Shown: positions 1-7,738 of the stretch, one piece after another
How the letters are laid out: every line of letters starts with the position of its first letter
Position numbering within the stretch: the stretch's first letter is position 1
Assembly (NCBI RefSeq): GCF_000250655.1
Contig: NC_016935.1
Coordinates: 7,396,001 to 7,460,000 of the forward strand
Direction: 5' to 3'
DNA: 64,000 bases
From: Paenibacillus mucilaginosus 3016
GTDB taxonomy: Bacteria > Bacillota > Bacilli > Paenibacillales > NBRC-103111
Made by a program: the position numbers and the translations under genes
The notes under the pieces: model-generated
What the model saw: the letters and a program-made list of their open reading frames with translations, nothing else
Database searches by the model: none
Told to the model about the DNA's origin: nothing

Positions 1-24
1 TAAAGTTTGGAGCGTGGAGAGCCG

Positions 25-516
25 TCAGATGACGTAATCGAGGACTTCTTCGTAAGGAAGATACGTGTGGGCCTGGGCCGGGGCGGGCATGTAGATATGA
101 AACGAGACGGCGCGCGCCATTCCCGGATTCGCAAGCTGGTGGATCTGATTCTTCGGCGCATAAAAATAGCTGCGCTCACCCACCGGCACCTCTCCCGTCA
201 GGTGAGGATATCCGTACGAGTCGATCCGGAACATCCGGTTCGTGAGCGTCCCCTCCACGAGAAACATACAGCCGACCGCATCCCCGTGGTCGTGAATGAA
301 CGTCTCCTTGCCTGCCGGCAGATGGATGACTACCGCCTCCGCCTGCTCGGTGCGGATCAGCGAGGTCCGGCCATAGGGCAGCGCATGAGGCTCGGCGATA
401 TACGGCGCGAGCGTCTCCGGCGACAATTCGAACCCCTGCAGCAGTACTCTCAGTTCCTTAGGCGACGCCTGGGTCAGCCCCGACAATTCCTTTTCCATCC
501 GCTGGATCCAGTTCAT
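25..516 (-). CDS. Cysteine dioxygenase family protein
   Basis: Cupin-fold, iron-dependent thiol dioxygenase; family members oxidise cysteine to cysteine sulfinate in the cytoplasm. The 163-residue product has the metal-binding HDHGD segment (His75 and His77), a third candidate ligand at His126 in QIHQLANPG, and a Cys83 (GCMF) aligned with the cysteine that forms the Cys-Tyr crosslink in animal enzymes. I start at the ATG at 516 because GGAGG lies about 7 bases upstream; an in-frame ATG at 561 lacks such a site. It is divergent from the two-component pair at 838. The specific substrate (cysteine or another thiol) cannot be settled from sequence. Confidence 0.9.
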   Translation of the reverse strand: MNWIQRMEKELSGLTQASPKELRVLLQGFELSPETLAPYIAEPHALPYGRTSLIRTEQAEAVVIHLPAGKETFIHDHGDAVGCMFLVEGTLTNRMFRIDSYGYPHLTGEVPVGERSYFYAPKNQIHQLANPGMARAVSFHIYMPAPAQAHTYLPYEEVLDYVI

Positions 517-673
517 CTGGTGTCCTCCGCTCTTTTTATCAATTTTCCTTACCGGTTCCATAAATTTCCCTTATGATCTTGAGTTATCAACACGATATGC
601 GCCTGCCCTTGCCGGGGTGCCTGCCCTAAGACCCTCCGGAGAGCGGACGCGAAGCCTATTTTGTCCGGCGGGC

Positions 674-730
674 CCTTAAGAATGTTTTAAGGATTGGGCT
701 CCATATTCGTTAAGATTTGGAACCTATACT
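674..730 (+). promoter_or_regulatory. Repeated TTAAG boxes and -10 upstream of the regulator gene
   Basis: Three 11-base copies of a TTAAG box: TTAAGAATGTT at 676, TTAAGGATTGG at 687 (directly adjacent) and TTAAGATTTGG at 710. They are followed by a TATACT -10 at 725-730 without a good -35. The first pair also forms the inverted repeat CCTTAA-N7-TTAAGG (674-692). Direct 11-base repeats are typical of OmpR/PhoB-family binding, so autoregulation by the protein encoded at 838 is likely (inference). Confidence 0.55.
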
Positions 731-837
731 GGATTACAGCAAGAGAGCGTGCGGCTGTCCGGCCGTCATTGTCCGCTCTCCCGGGCACATGGTATGCTTG
801 CACAAGAATTCCCCAAGGGAAGGAGAACGGACCCCAC

Positions 838-1530
838 ATGGCCCAGCCCACCATACTGATCGTCGACGACGAAAAAGACATTATCGACCTCATTGAGATT
901 TACCTGCGAAACGAGGGGTACCGGCTGCTCCGGGCGGCGAACGGACTCGAAGCGCTCAGCGTACTCGAAAAGGAGGACGTGGACCTCATCGTCCTCGACA
1001 TCATGATGCCGAAGATGGACGGGATCGAAGCGTGCCTCAAGATCCGCGAATCCCGCAACATGCCCATCATCATGCTCTCCGCCAAGAGCCAGGATATGGA
1101 CAAGATTCTCGGCCTCGGCACCGGAGCCGACGACTACATGACGAAGCCGTTCAATCCGCTGGAGCTCATCGCGCGCATCAAATCCCAGCTTCGCCGCTAC
1201 ACCCGGCTGAACGTGGCCGCCCCCAGCCGGGAGCACGAGATCGAGGTCGACGACCTGACGATCAACACGGCCACCCACGAAGTGAAGCTCGACGGCCGGG
1301 AGATCAAGCTGACTCCCCGCGAATTCGCCATCCTGGAGCTCCTTGCGCGCAACCGCGGCACGGTTTGGAGCATCGAACGGATCTATGAGACCGTCTGGAA
1401 AGAGACGTATCTCGATTCGGACAACACCGTCATGGTACATATCCGCAAGATCAGGGAAAAAATCGAGGACAATCCTCGCAAGCCGCGGTTCATCAAAACG
1501 GTATGGGGAGTGGGATATAAAGTTGAGTAA
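838..1530 (+). CDS. OmpR/PhoB-family response regulator
   Basis: A 230-residue cytoplasmic response regulator. The N-terminal receiver has the acidic pair in VDDEKD, phospho-acceptor Asp54 in VLDIMMP and the conserved Lys in MTKPF. The C-terminal winged helix has LTPREFAILELLARN and ends VWGVGYKVE as usual for the family. ATG 838 is preceded by AAGGAG, though with a long spacing of about 12 bases; an upstream in-frame start at 694 would add residues unlike any receiver. The partner kinase overlaps the 3' end by 8 bases, so the two are co-transcribed and probably translationally coupled. Binding boxes at 676-720 suggest autoregulation. The stimulus is unknown. Confidence 0.92.
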   Translation: MAQPTILIVDDEKDIIDLIEIYLRNEGYRLLRAANGLEALSVLEKEDVDLIVLDIMMPKMDGIEACLKIRESRNMPIIMLSAKSQDMDKILGLGTGADDYMTKPFNPLELIARIKSQLRRYTRLNVAAPSREHEIEVDDLTINTATHEVKLDGREIKLTPREFAILELLARNRGTVWSIERIYETVWKETYLDSDNTVMVHIRKIREKIEDNPRKPRFIKTVWGVGYKVE

Positions 1531-3589
1531 GCCTGTCAAAATCAAGAAACCCCGGAAGCCGGTGCTGGACCGGTTCCCGTTCCGGCTGTTTCCCTTCACG
1601 CTGCTGCGCGGATTCCTGCTCTTCCTGGCGGATCTCTACAAGATGGCGAAGGTGCAGGTGGAGCGCAGCGTCCGGCTGCAGCTCGTGCTGACCTTCGGCG
1701 TCTGCCTGCTCGCCTCGCTGATCTTCTATTCGATCTCCTCGGCGATCTTCGGCCAGATCAACAAGGGGACGGTGATCGACTATTCCGTCGGCATCGACCG
1801 GATCGACAGCGAAGCCCGCGGGCTGATCAGACTGCTCGAGCCCGTGCAGGATGACGAAGAGCTGGAGGAGCCGGAAGGCGGAAGTGAGGAGTCGGTGACA
1901 AGCGAAGCCGTGCAGCCGGGAACAAGCGGTGCGGGCGCAGGCGCAGCGGCGACGGCGAGCACTCCGGGTGCGGCGGGTACGCAGGCCGCAAGCGCGATAG
2001 GTGCGGCGGGCGCGGCTGGAGTGGCAAGCGGGCAAGCGGTAGGCGCCACTGCGGCGGCTGGGACGATGGCGGCGGTACCCGCGGCGCCAGGTGCGGTGAC
2101 GGCTCCGGCTGGTGCTGCAGGCTCTGCAAGCGTGCAGGCGGCTCCGACGGCTCCCGGCGCGGTATCGGCCCCGGCTGGTGCTGCAGGCTCTGCAAGCGTG
2201 CAGGCGGCTCCGACGGCTCCCGGCGCGGTATCGGCCCCGGCTGCAGGGAGCGCCGGTACGGTCCCCGCCGTCCCCGCAGCCCCTGCGGTGCCGCCGGCTG
2301 CTGTCGTGCCGGGTACACCGACGGATGCGGAGCAGCGGGAGCGTGACGCGGAAGACCAGAGGCGGCGGATCGAGCAGCAGGAACGCAACAAGCGCCAGTT
2401 CCTGAACACGGTGAAGCAGCTTGCAGCGAACGAGAATTACAAGACCGTCATCACCGATCTCGAGGGACGGGTGGTGTTCCGCAGCGAGAATGCCCCCGAG
2501 ACATATGTCGACGTGCACAGCGTCATCCGCAACGCGATGAATGCCCGCAACAGCAGTGACGATTCCCGTACGGAATTCTCGAGCTTTTACCCCGTCACGT
2601 ACAATAACCAGAAGTCCTACCTGATCGTGACCGGCATTCCGCAGCCGGTGATCTCGTACCGCAAGGGAACGAGCCCGCTGTCCATGCTCAGCGCCTTCGC
2701 CGTCTTCATCTTCCTCTTCTACTACCTCACCCAGCGCAAAATGAGGTACATCGAAGAGCTTGCGGGAGGCCTGCGCATTATCGCCACCGGCAATCTCGAC
2801 CACCGGGTGATCGAGCGCTCGAACGACGAGCTCGGCTCGCTCGCCAAGGACATGAACCAGATGGTCGCCGATCTGCAGCACCGGATCGAGGAAGAACGGC
2901 GGTCCGAACGGTCGAAGAACGAGCTCATCACGAATGTCTCCCACGACCTTCGCACTCCCCTCACGCTCATCATGGGGTATCTCAAGCTGCTGCATGACCG
3001 CAACTACGAATCTCCCGAGCAGGCGGCCGGCTATGTCGGCATTGCTTACAGCAAGGCGGAGAAGCTTCGCGGCCTTATCGAAGACCTGTTCGAATACACG
3101 AAGTATTCGAGCCAGGAGGTCCCCCTGTACAAGAAGGGGGTCATCCTGAACGAGGTGCTCGAGCAGCTCCTTGAGGAATATGTGACGCTGAGCGAGGAGC
3201 AGCAGCTCACCCTGATCCGCAGCCTTCCTCAGGAACGGCTTCCGGTCAGGGTCGATGTCGAGAAAATCATCCGGGTCTTCGAGAATCTGCTCGGCAACGC
3301 CGTCAAATACAGCCCCAAGCCCGGCGTGATCTCGGTCGGCATGGCGAAGGACCGCGGCTGGGCGGTGGTGCGGATCAGCAACAAGGCGGACGCCTTGACA
3401 CGCGACCAGCTCGAACAGCTCTTCGACCGCTTCTACCGGGTCGATGCCGCCCGCAACTCCAGCAGCGGGGGCACGGGCCTTGGGCTCGCCATCGCCAAGA
3501 GCATCGTGGAATCCCACGGCGGCAGCATCTGGGCCGAATCGGATCAGGGCGACATCCACTTCTACGTCAAGCTGAAGCTTCAGGAGTAA
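1523..3589 (+). CDS. Membrane sensor histidine kinase with Ala/Gly/Pro-rich linker
   Basis: A 688-residue kinase for the regulator at 838. Order: short basic cytoplasmic N-terminus, first membrane helix about 52-77, an extracytoplasmic region that opens with roughly 150 residues of Ala/Gly/Pro/Val-rich low complexity (including a 22-residue tandem repeat) before a small folded part, second helix about 380-400, HAMP, HisKA with His474 in NVSHDLRTPL, and an HATPase domain with ENLLGNAVKYS and GTGLGLAIAK. TTG at 1523 is chosen because it overlaps the upstream stop and gives a sensible N-terminus. The low-complexity segment is unusual for this family and may be a flexible wall-spanning stalk (inference). 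A strong terminator follows at 3597. Confidence 0.88.
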   Translation: MSKPVKIKKPRKPVLDRFPFRLFPFTLLRGFLLFLADLYKMAKVQVERSVRLQLVLTFGVCLLASLIFYSISSAIFGQINKGTVIDYSVGIDRIDSEARGLIRLLEPVQDDEELEEPEGGSEESVTSEAVQPGTSGAGAGAAATASTPGAAGTQAASAIGAAGAAGVASGQAVGATAAAGTMAAVPAAPGAVTAPAGAAGSASVQAAPTAPGAVSAPAGAAGSASVQAAPTAPGAVSAPAAGSAGTVPAVPAAPAVPPAAVVPGTPTDAEQRERDAEDQRRRIEQQERNKRQFLNTVKQLAANENYKTVITDLEGRVVFRSENAPETYVDVHSVIRNAMNARNSSDDSRTEFSSFYPVTYNNQKSYLIVTGIPQPVISYRKGTSPLSMLSAFAVFIFLFYYLTQRKMRYIEELAGGLRIIATGNLDHRVIERSNDELGSLAKDMNQMVADLQHRIEEERRSERSKNELITNVSHDLRTPLTLIMGYLKLLHDRNYESPEQAAGYVGIAYSKAEKLRGLIEDLFEYTKYSSQEVPLYKKGVILNEVLEQLLEEYVTLSEEQQLTLIRSLPQERLPVRVDVEKIIRVFENLLGNAVKYSPKPGVISVGMAKDRGWAVVRISNKADALTRDQLEQLFDRFYRVDAARNSSSGGTGLGLAIAKSIVESHGGSIWAESDQGDIHFYVKLKLQE
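2105..2242 (+). repeat. 66-bp in-frame tandem repeat
   Basis: Two identical 66-base copies (2105-2170 and 2171-2236) followed by the first six bases of a third. Each encodes 22 residues of an Ala/Gly/Pro-rich stretch in the extracytoplasmic region of the kinase. The identity at DNA level points to recent duplication and likely length variation between strains. Confidence 0.9.
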
Positions 3590-3596
3590 AACAGAT

Positions 3597-3630
3597 ACGG
3601 CCGCCTGGTAAGCCAGGCGGCCGTTTTCGT
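3597..3630 (+). terminator. Terminator of the two-component operon
   Basis: 12-bp perfect stem ACGGCCGCCTGG / CCAGGCGGCCGT with a 4-base loop, then TTTTCGTGTTTTT. It begins 8 bases after the kinase stop codon. Confidence 0.88.
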
Positions 3631-3729
3631 GTTTTTATCGGGCGGGGAAGCTGCAGGAATCACTGTCGCGCACCGCTATGTAACTGTTCCACACGGGACC
3701 CGTCGGAATGGCTTTGCCCCGGATTCGGA

Positions 3730-3920
3730 AATAGCTGAACCTGGATGCCTTATCCGGCTGTTTCCCGAGGATTCCCTGCGATTAGCGGAACTCAGGTGCC
3801 TAATTCGCCTCCCCATCCGCCCTAGGCCGTGTTCCGCAGTGAAATAACGAACCTGGGTTCCTCTATTCTGAATGAGGCTGTCTTGAAGCGAATAACGAAT
3901 CGGAGTTCCTTTATTTTTTC
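3730..3920. repeat. Four degenerate ~50-60 bp direct repeats in an intergenic region
   Basis: Variants of an ATAACGAACCTGGGTTCCT-like unit recur at about 3731, 3781, 3844 and 3892. Spacing is 50-63 bases, and each is followed by a T/A-rich or C-rich tail. Open frames through it translate the repeat itself and are not genes. Apart from this array I see nothing convincing between the terminator at 3630 and the small gene at 4192. Confidence 0.55.
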
Positions 3921-4191
3921 TCACCATCGGGCTGATCCTTTATCCGCCCGCTTGGGGGCTTGTCCCCTGCAGCTCCCGTCGTGACAGCCTCCTCACGCCA
4001 TCCGCTCCATGCCCCTTGCGGCCTGCCGGTCCGGCTTTGTCCTCGTCTGCCTCGGTTCGCTGAGTATCAGGCCCGTGAAACACTCATGGAGGCAGGTCAC
4101 TCCGTCAGGAGGACGGTCATGCGAAGACCGCCTCCCTCATCGGCACGCCTGGGCGGCCAGGCCCGAGCCGATCTGTCCGGCACCTCTTCCC

Positions 4192-4422
4192 TTATCGGCC
4201 GTCCCGTAAGGGGAGCTGACGCGACAAGGAAACGGCATTAATCGAAGAAAGGCAGACCCGGATCTCCCGGCCGCAGGAATCGATCACCGCCGTACTGCCG
4301 CTCACCTGGCGCAGCCGGCCGTGCAGATTTTTGTCATTGGTGCAGAGGATAACCTGTGAACCCACATGCTTTGGCAGCGCAGAATCGAAATACGGTCTTT
4401 GGGGGAATTCCACTTGATCCAC
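4192..4422 (-). CDS. Small protein, possible LSm/SH3-like fold
   Basis: A 76-residue candidate from a GTG start. The stretch GSQVILCTNDKNLHGRLRQV followed by an alternating hydrophobic strand pattern resembles the short beta-barrel proteins (LSm-like, DUF2642-like) common in spore-formers, but I do not recognise a family. No strong ribosome binding site precedes the GTG. The frame stays open upstream to a TGA near 4490, with only ATT as another possible start, so the true N-terminus is uncertain. It is divergent from the HAD gene at 4626. Function unknown. Confidence 0.45.
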   Translation of the reverse strand: MDQVEFPQRPYFDSALPKHVGSQVILCTNDKNLHGRLRQVSGSTAVIDSCGREIRVCLSSINAVSLSRQLPLRDGR

Positions 4423-4555
4423 GGCACGAACCCACTTTCTGTTTTTGTTCTTAATTATAATGACCTGTACGCCCCGGGATAAGGGTCAAACACCCGTTTT
4501 TCGCGGCGTCCGCCAATTTTTTCAGTGGAAGGTACGGGCTGGGACATCGGCAGGC

Positions 4556-4585
4556 TTGCCCGGAAGGAGAACCGGAAGGTATACT
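4556..4585 (+). promoter_or_regulatory. Promoter for the HAD phosphatase gene
   Basis: TTGCCC at 4556-4561, 18-base spacer, TATACT at 4580-4585: a good vegetative-type promoter 40 bases before the start codon at 4626. The rest of 4423-4555 holds nothing I can identify. Confidence 0.55.
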
Positions 4586-4625
4586 GTCACTGACTTGCAT
4601 GCAAGCGGATAGAGAGGATGAGACC

Positions 4626-5426
4626 ATGCCGGGCTTTTTGCTGGATTTGGATGGAACGCTGTATCACGGGGATCACCCGATTCCTTACGCTGCCGAATTC
4701 ATCGGTTGGCTGAAGGAGCGCGGGTACCCGTATGTCTATGTAACGAACAATTCGTCCCGGACACCGGAGCAGGTGGCGGACCACCTGAGGAAGACCGGTA
4801 TTGACGCTGCGGCTCAGGAGGTGCTGACTTCCTCCCAAGCCGCGGCGCTGTACCTTAAGGACGCCTCCCTGCCTCCAGGCCCGGTTCTGTATATCGGCGA
4901 AGAGGGACTCCGTCAGGCGCTCACGGAAGCCGGGTTCGAAGCCGTCCCCGCGGATGAAGCCGGACAGCTGGATAAGGCGGCCGCCGTCGTTCAGGGGATT
5001 GACCGGAGCTTCAGCTACGGCAAGCTGCTGGCTGCCGTGCGCCACATCCGCCGCGGCGCCCTGTCGGTGCTGACCAACCCCGATCACCTGCTGCCGTGGA
5101 ACGGCGAGCTGACGCCGGGAGCCGGCTCGATCGGGGCCGCCATCGAACGCTCCAGCGAGACCGCGCCGGTGGTGATCGGCAAGCCTTCACCGGTCATTAT
5201 GCGTTACGCTGTAGAGCGGCTCGGTCTGCCGCCGGAAGAGATCTGGGCGGTGGGCGATAACCTCGGCACGGACATCCGCGGCGGTGCCGATGCGGGCTGC
5301 CGCACCGCGCTCGTGCTGACCGGCCTCGCAACCGAGGAGAACGTCAGCGAACAGATTGCCCGCATCGGTGTTCAGCCCAAGCTCGTATGCCGGCACCTGA
5401 TGGAGCTCGCAGAGCGGATCGGTTAG
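4626..5426 (+). CDS. HAD superfamily (subclass IIA, NagD/AraL-like) phosphatase
   Basis: A 266-residue cytoplasmic phosphatase, probably acting on sugar phosphates or similar small phosphoesters. The HAD motifs are in order: motif I DLDGTLYHG (Asp7 nucleophile, Asp9), motif II VTNNSSRT, motif III lysine in GKPSPVIM and motif IV GDNLGTDIRGG. The C2-type cap between motifs II and III identifies the IIA (NagD/AraL, p-nitrophenylphosphatase) group. ATG 4626 has GAGAGG 8 bases upstream and places motif I at the usual distance from the N-terminus; an in-frame ATG at 4599 would add nine unconserved residues. It appears monocistronic. The exact substrate cannot be inferred. Confidence 0.9.
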   Translation: MPGFLLDLDGTLYHGDHPIPYAAEFIGWLKERGYPYVYVTNNSSRTPEQVADHLRKTGIDAAAQEVLTSSQAAALYLKDASLPPGPVLYIGEEGLRQALTEAGFEAVPADEAGQLDKAAAVVQGIDRSFSYGKLLAAVRHIRRGALSVLTNPDHLLPWNGELTPGAGSIGAAIERSSETAPVVIGKPSPVIMRYAVERLGLPPEEIWAVGDNLGTDIRGGADAGCRTALVLTGLATEENVSEQIARIGVQPKLVCRHLMELAERIG

Positions 5427-5439
5427 CCATCAAGCGCTG

Positions 5440-5796
5440 GGAGTCGGTCGGATGCCAACTACCGCCGTTCGGCAAGCGGGTTCTGACTATCCGGGCCGGT
5501 ACATCCCGCTTAGGTTGGGATGCACCGGGGAGGCAAGCTGGAAGCCAAGCCTGCTGGGATTGAAGAGCCCTCTGCGGCCTGAATGGCAAAGCTGTGAAAA
5601 GGAAGTAAGCGGAAGCTCACGCGAGTGGTCACGCGGCTGCGGCAAAAGATCGGGGAGCAATGCTCACGGAGAGCCATTGCGGCCGACTGGCAACGCAGAG
5701 AAAAACCCATAAGCGAAGCCCCATGGGAATGGCAGCCCAGCTGCGGCTTTACCGTGGTAATGGCTCCGAAAGGCCGGCAGACTGCCGGTCTTTTTT
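5440..5796 (+). ncRNA. Candidate structured RNA of unknown class
   Basis: About 360 bases between the HAD gene and the convergent VOC-DinB gene, with no credible protein but dense secondary structure. The clearest hairpin is CCGGT-A-CATCCC (5496-5507) pairing with GGGATG-C-ACCGG (5517-5528). Next come an AGGC/GCCT stem near 5531-5552, several GC-rich helices separated by purine-rich joints (AAAAGG, CAAAAGATC, GAGAAAAACCC), and a clean intrinsic terminator at 5773-5796. I compared it from memory with tmRNA, RNase P, SRP RNA, 6S, T-box, cobalamin, lysine, glycine and ydaO elements and found no match. It could be a stand-alone RNA or a 3' extension of the HAD transcript. Confidence 0.4.
5773..5796 (+). 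terminator. Intrinsic terminator ending the candidate RNA
   Basis: GCCGGCA (5773-5779), GAC loop, TGCCGGT (5783-5789), then a run of six T. Confidence 0.85.
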
Positions 5797-5908
5797 CTAT
5801 GGGCTGCGGGGCTGCCGTTACAAGAAGTCCCTTCTATCCTCTTCTATCCTCTGCAGGCCAGCGCGCGACGACCAGCCCTCGCGGCCAAAGGACTGCTTCT
5901 GCAAGAGT

Positions 5909-6799
5909 TCAGCCCCCCTCCCTTGGCGGAAGCCCGTGCCGCGTCCGAATCTCCGCGATCCGGCGCAGGTGGACGTTCGCGTGACCCGCCATCATCTTCA
6001 TGAGCCGGCCGGCGCTCTCTTCACGGCCGCCTTTCGTCCTCACGCTGCGCCCCAGTGCACCCGGGACGTGCCTGCAAACGGACAGCACGTGCTCGCGGAC
6101 ATGACGGAACAGCTGCACTTCTGCCGCAACAGGCCGCTCCCCGTAATTCATCCCTTCGGCCCAGGCGTCCTGATGAAACGACGGACCGACGTATTCAACT
6201 CCCCGTTCGGGGGAAGACAGGGCGAATTTGAGCTTGTGCAGAGCGGCAAGCTCCAGATCCACCAGATGCAGCACCTGCTGCCGGATGCTCCAGGAATCCG
6301 CGGTCAGGCGCCAGTCGAGTGCATGATCCTCCAGATCGGACAGCAGCGATTCGAGTCGCCCCGGGCCATCAGCGAACATCTCCACTATGTCCTCCATGGG
6401 AGGAAACAGCTCCTGCCAGTACGCCGCGATCCCTCCTTCGGGGAGATCCACCGCCAGAGTACGCCAGCAGCCCGGCTCGGATTCGTCCCTGTACTTTGCT
6501 CCGGCCGCCTGCAGCCTTGCCTCCAGCCGGTTCAGCGCAGCGTCCCCTTCCTCGGGAAGGGACAGGTACAGCCGTTCTCCCGGCTCCAGACGCCTCACAG
6601 CGGGCGAAGCCCATCGGCCGGCCGCCTTTACCCACGCATCCCTGTCTGCAAGCAGGGCATGGTCCCCGCCGGTCATCCGCAGCAGCACCCACCCCTCCTC
6701 TGGGCTGAAGTCCAACGGCTCCCATGCCAATACGTCCGAATACCAGCGTGAAGCGCGCTCCGCATCCTCCGTTTCGATTCTTATCCGCACATCTCTCAT
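5909..6799 (-). CDS. Fusion of VOC (glyoxalase-like) and DinB-like domains
   Basis: A 296-residue cytoplasmic protein with two parts. Residues about 1-130 match the VOC/glyoxalase pattern (opening MRDVRIRIETEDAERASRWY, closing in IAAYWQELFPP). Residues about 135-290 form a four-helix DinB/YfiT-like bundle with the spaced histidines typical of that metal-binding fold (QQVLHLVDLE and GHANVHLRRI). VOC proteins bind metals or small ligands, and DinB-like proteins include thiol-dependent transferases. Together they suggest a detoxification or thiol-linked modification enzyme, but that is inference. The start ATG has a G-rich ribosome binding site (GGGGGAA). It is convergent with the candidate RNA. 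Confidence 0.8.
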   Translation of the reverse strand: MRDVRIRIETEDAERASRWYSDVLAWEPLDFSPEEGWVLLRMTGGDHALLADRDAWVKAAGRWASPAVRRLEPGERLYLSLPEEGDAALNRLEARLQAAGAKYRDESEPGCWRTLAVDLPEGGIAAYWQELFPPMEDIVEMFADGPGRLESLLSDLEDHALDWRLTADSWSIRQQVLHLVDLELAALHKLKFALSSPERGVEYVGPSFHQDAWAEGMNYGERPVAAEVQLFRHVREHVLSVCRHVPGALGRSVRTKGGREESAGRLMKMMAGHANVHLRRIAEIRTRHGLPPREGG

Positions 6800-6928
6800 G
6801 CGCTTCCCCCCATTCCTCCAAAAAAATCTACACTACGCCGGGTGAACGGACCGCCTTTGGATCATACTTGTAAGGAGCAGCACTACCTGATTCTCCCTAT
6901 TCCAAGCCTCTGACGGAGGGTGACCCGC

Positions 6929-7456
6929 ATGAATAAACTCCTGCTGCCGCTGACTGTTCTGCTCGGTGCGGCTCTGTTCCTGGCCGGCGTGATGGCCGAT
7001 CGTCCCGGAAGCCCCGAGGCCGGCGTATTTCCCATGGCCGAGGACATTACCGCTGCCCGGATGATCCCGGGCGGGGAAGAAGAAGGCGCGCAATCGCCGG
7101 TCGACCTGAATCTGCAGCACGATGACAAGAACCGGCTGGAGATCGCCCGGATTCTGTACTGGCTCTCCGTCGGCACCCTGCAGGGCGGACTGAGCCGGCA
7201 GCCGCTGCCCTCCGGCGGTCCGGAACAGCTCGTGATGGAAACGGCCGACGGAACGGTCCTCACCCTCACCAACGCGGTCGACCGGATCGCCGTCCCGGCG
7301 CAGGACAGCTGGCTGACCACCGGGGTCTCCGTTCCACAGACGGTCAACGTCCGGATCAACGACATGGCGGGCCGCATCACCGCCCCCGATCTCAAGCGGT
7401 GGATGGAAGAAGACCTGCCGCGCCGAATCGAAGAAAGCCGGAAGGCCCCGCAGTAA
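6929..7456 (+). CDS. Exported or membrane-anchored hypothetical protein
   Basis: 175 residues with an N-terminal hydrophobic segment (LLLPLTVLLGAALFLAGVMA) that is a signal peptide or single anchor, followed by a soluble domain rich in charged residues. No lipobox cysteine. The mature part has a conserved-looking core (LTNAVDRIAVPAQDSWLTT) but I recognise no family. GGAGGG lies 8 bases before ATG 6929; an in-frame GTG at 6920 overlaps that site and was not used. A terminator overlaps the stop codon. Monocistronic. Confidence 0.7.
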   Translation: MNKLLLPLTVLLGAALFLAGVMADRPGSPEAGVFPMAEDITAARMIPGGEEEGAQSPVDLNLQHDDKNRLEIARILYWLSVGTLQGGLSRQPLPSGGPEQLVMETADGTVLTLTNAVDRIAVPAQDSWLTTGVSVPQTVNVRINDMAGRITAPDLKRWMEEDLPRRIEESRKAPQ

Positions 7457-7480
7457 CCTGCAGGCTGCCTCCGGCTTTTT
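7436..7480 (+). terminator. Terminator overlapping the end of the upstream gene
   Basis: Outer stem AGCCGG (7436-7441) / CCGGCT (7471-7476) with inner AGGC/GCCT-type pairing and a GCAG/CTGC tip, then TTTTT. Confidence 0.75.
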
Positions 7481-7738
7481 GGGGCTGGTGAGAGTGCTCC
7501 ACAGGACTTTGAAGCCTATGGCCGTCCGCCTTGCTCAGCGCTCCAGCCAGACGCGCAGTCACCTGATGCTGCTGGAGCGGGCTTCACCCAGCATTGGCTC
7601 CGCCGAGCTTCGAAGCCTGTGGCGGGTCCGCCTCATCTGATGCATCCCGCTGCTCTGCCGGCCGTCCGCCCAATCTCTGCCTGCCGTTCCCCCGGCGGCT
7701 GTAGCGTACCAAGGGTCCCGGCGTCATCACCCTGCCGG
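7481..7738. other. Intergenic stretch without recognisable genes
   Basis: About 250 bases with no supported coding frame. Its only structure is the stem CCTGCCG (7731-7737) / CGGCAGG (7744-7750) at the 3' end of the lipoprotein gene, which lacks a T run on the minus strand and so is a weak terminator at best. Confidence 0.4.

Noticed and set aside
1493..3559. Long open frame on the strand opposite the sensor kinase
   Set aside because: Antisense shadow of a GC-rich gene: no family motifs, composition dominated by Arg/Asp/His from reversed codons, and the sense strand encodes a complete kinase.
3676..3927. Short open frame through the intergenic repeats
   Set aside because: Its sequence is only the translation of the degenerate DNA repeat, with no ribosome binding site.
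5440..5796. Known RNA classes (tmRNA, RNase P, SRP, T-box, cobalamin, lysine and glycine riboswitches) as an explanation
   Set aside because: None of the conserved core sequences I can recall for these classes is present, so I left the RNA unassigned.
5452..6751. Open frames across the candidate RNA and opposite the VOC-DinB gene
   Set aside because: No start signals or family resemblance; the region is better explained by RNA structure and by the minus-strand gene.
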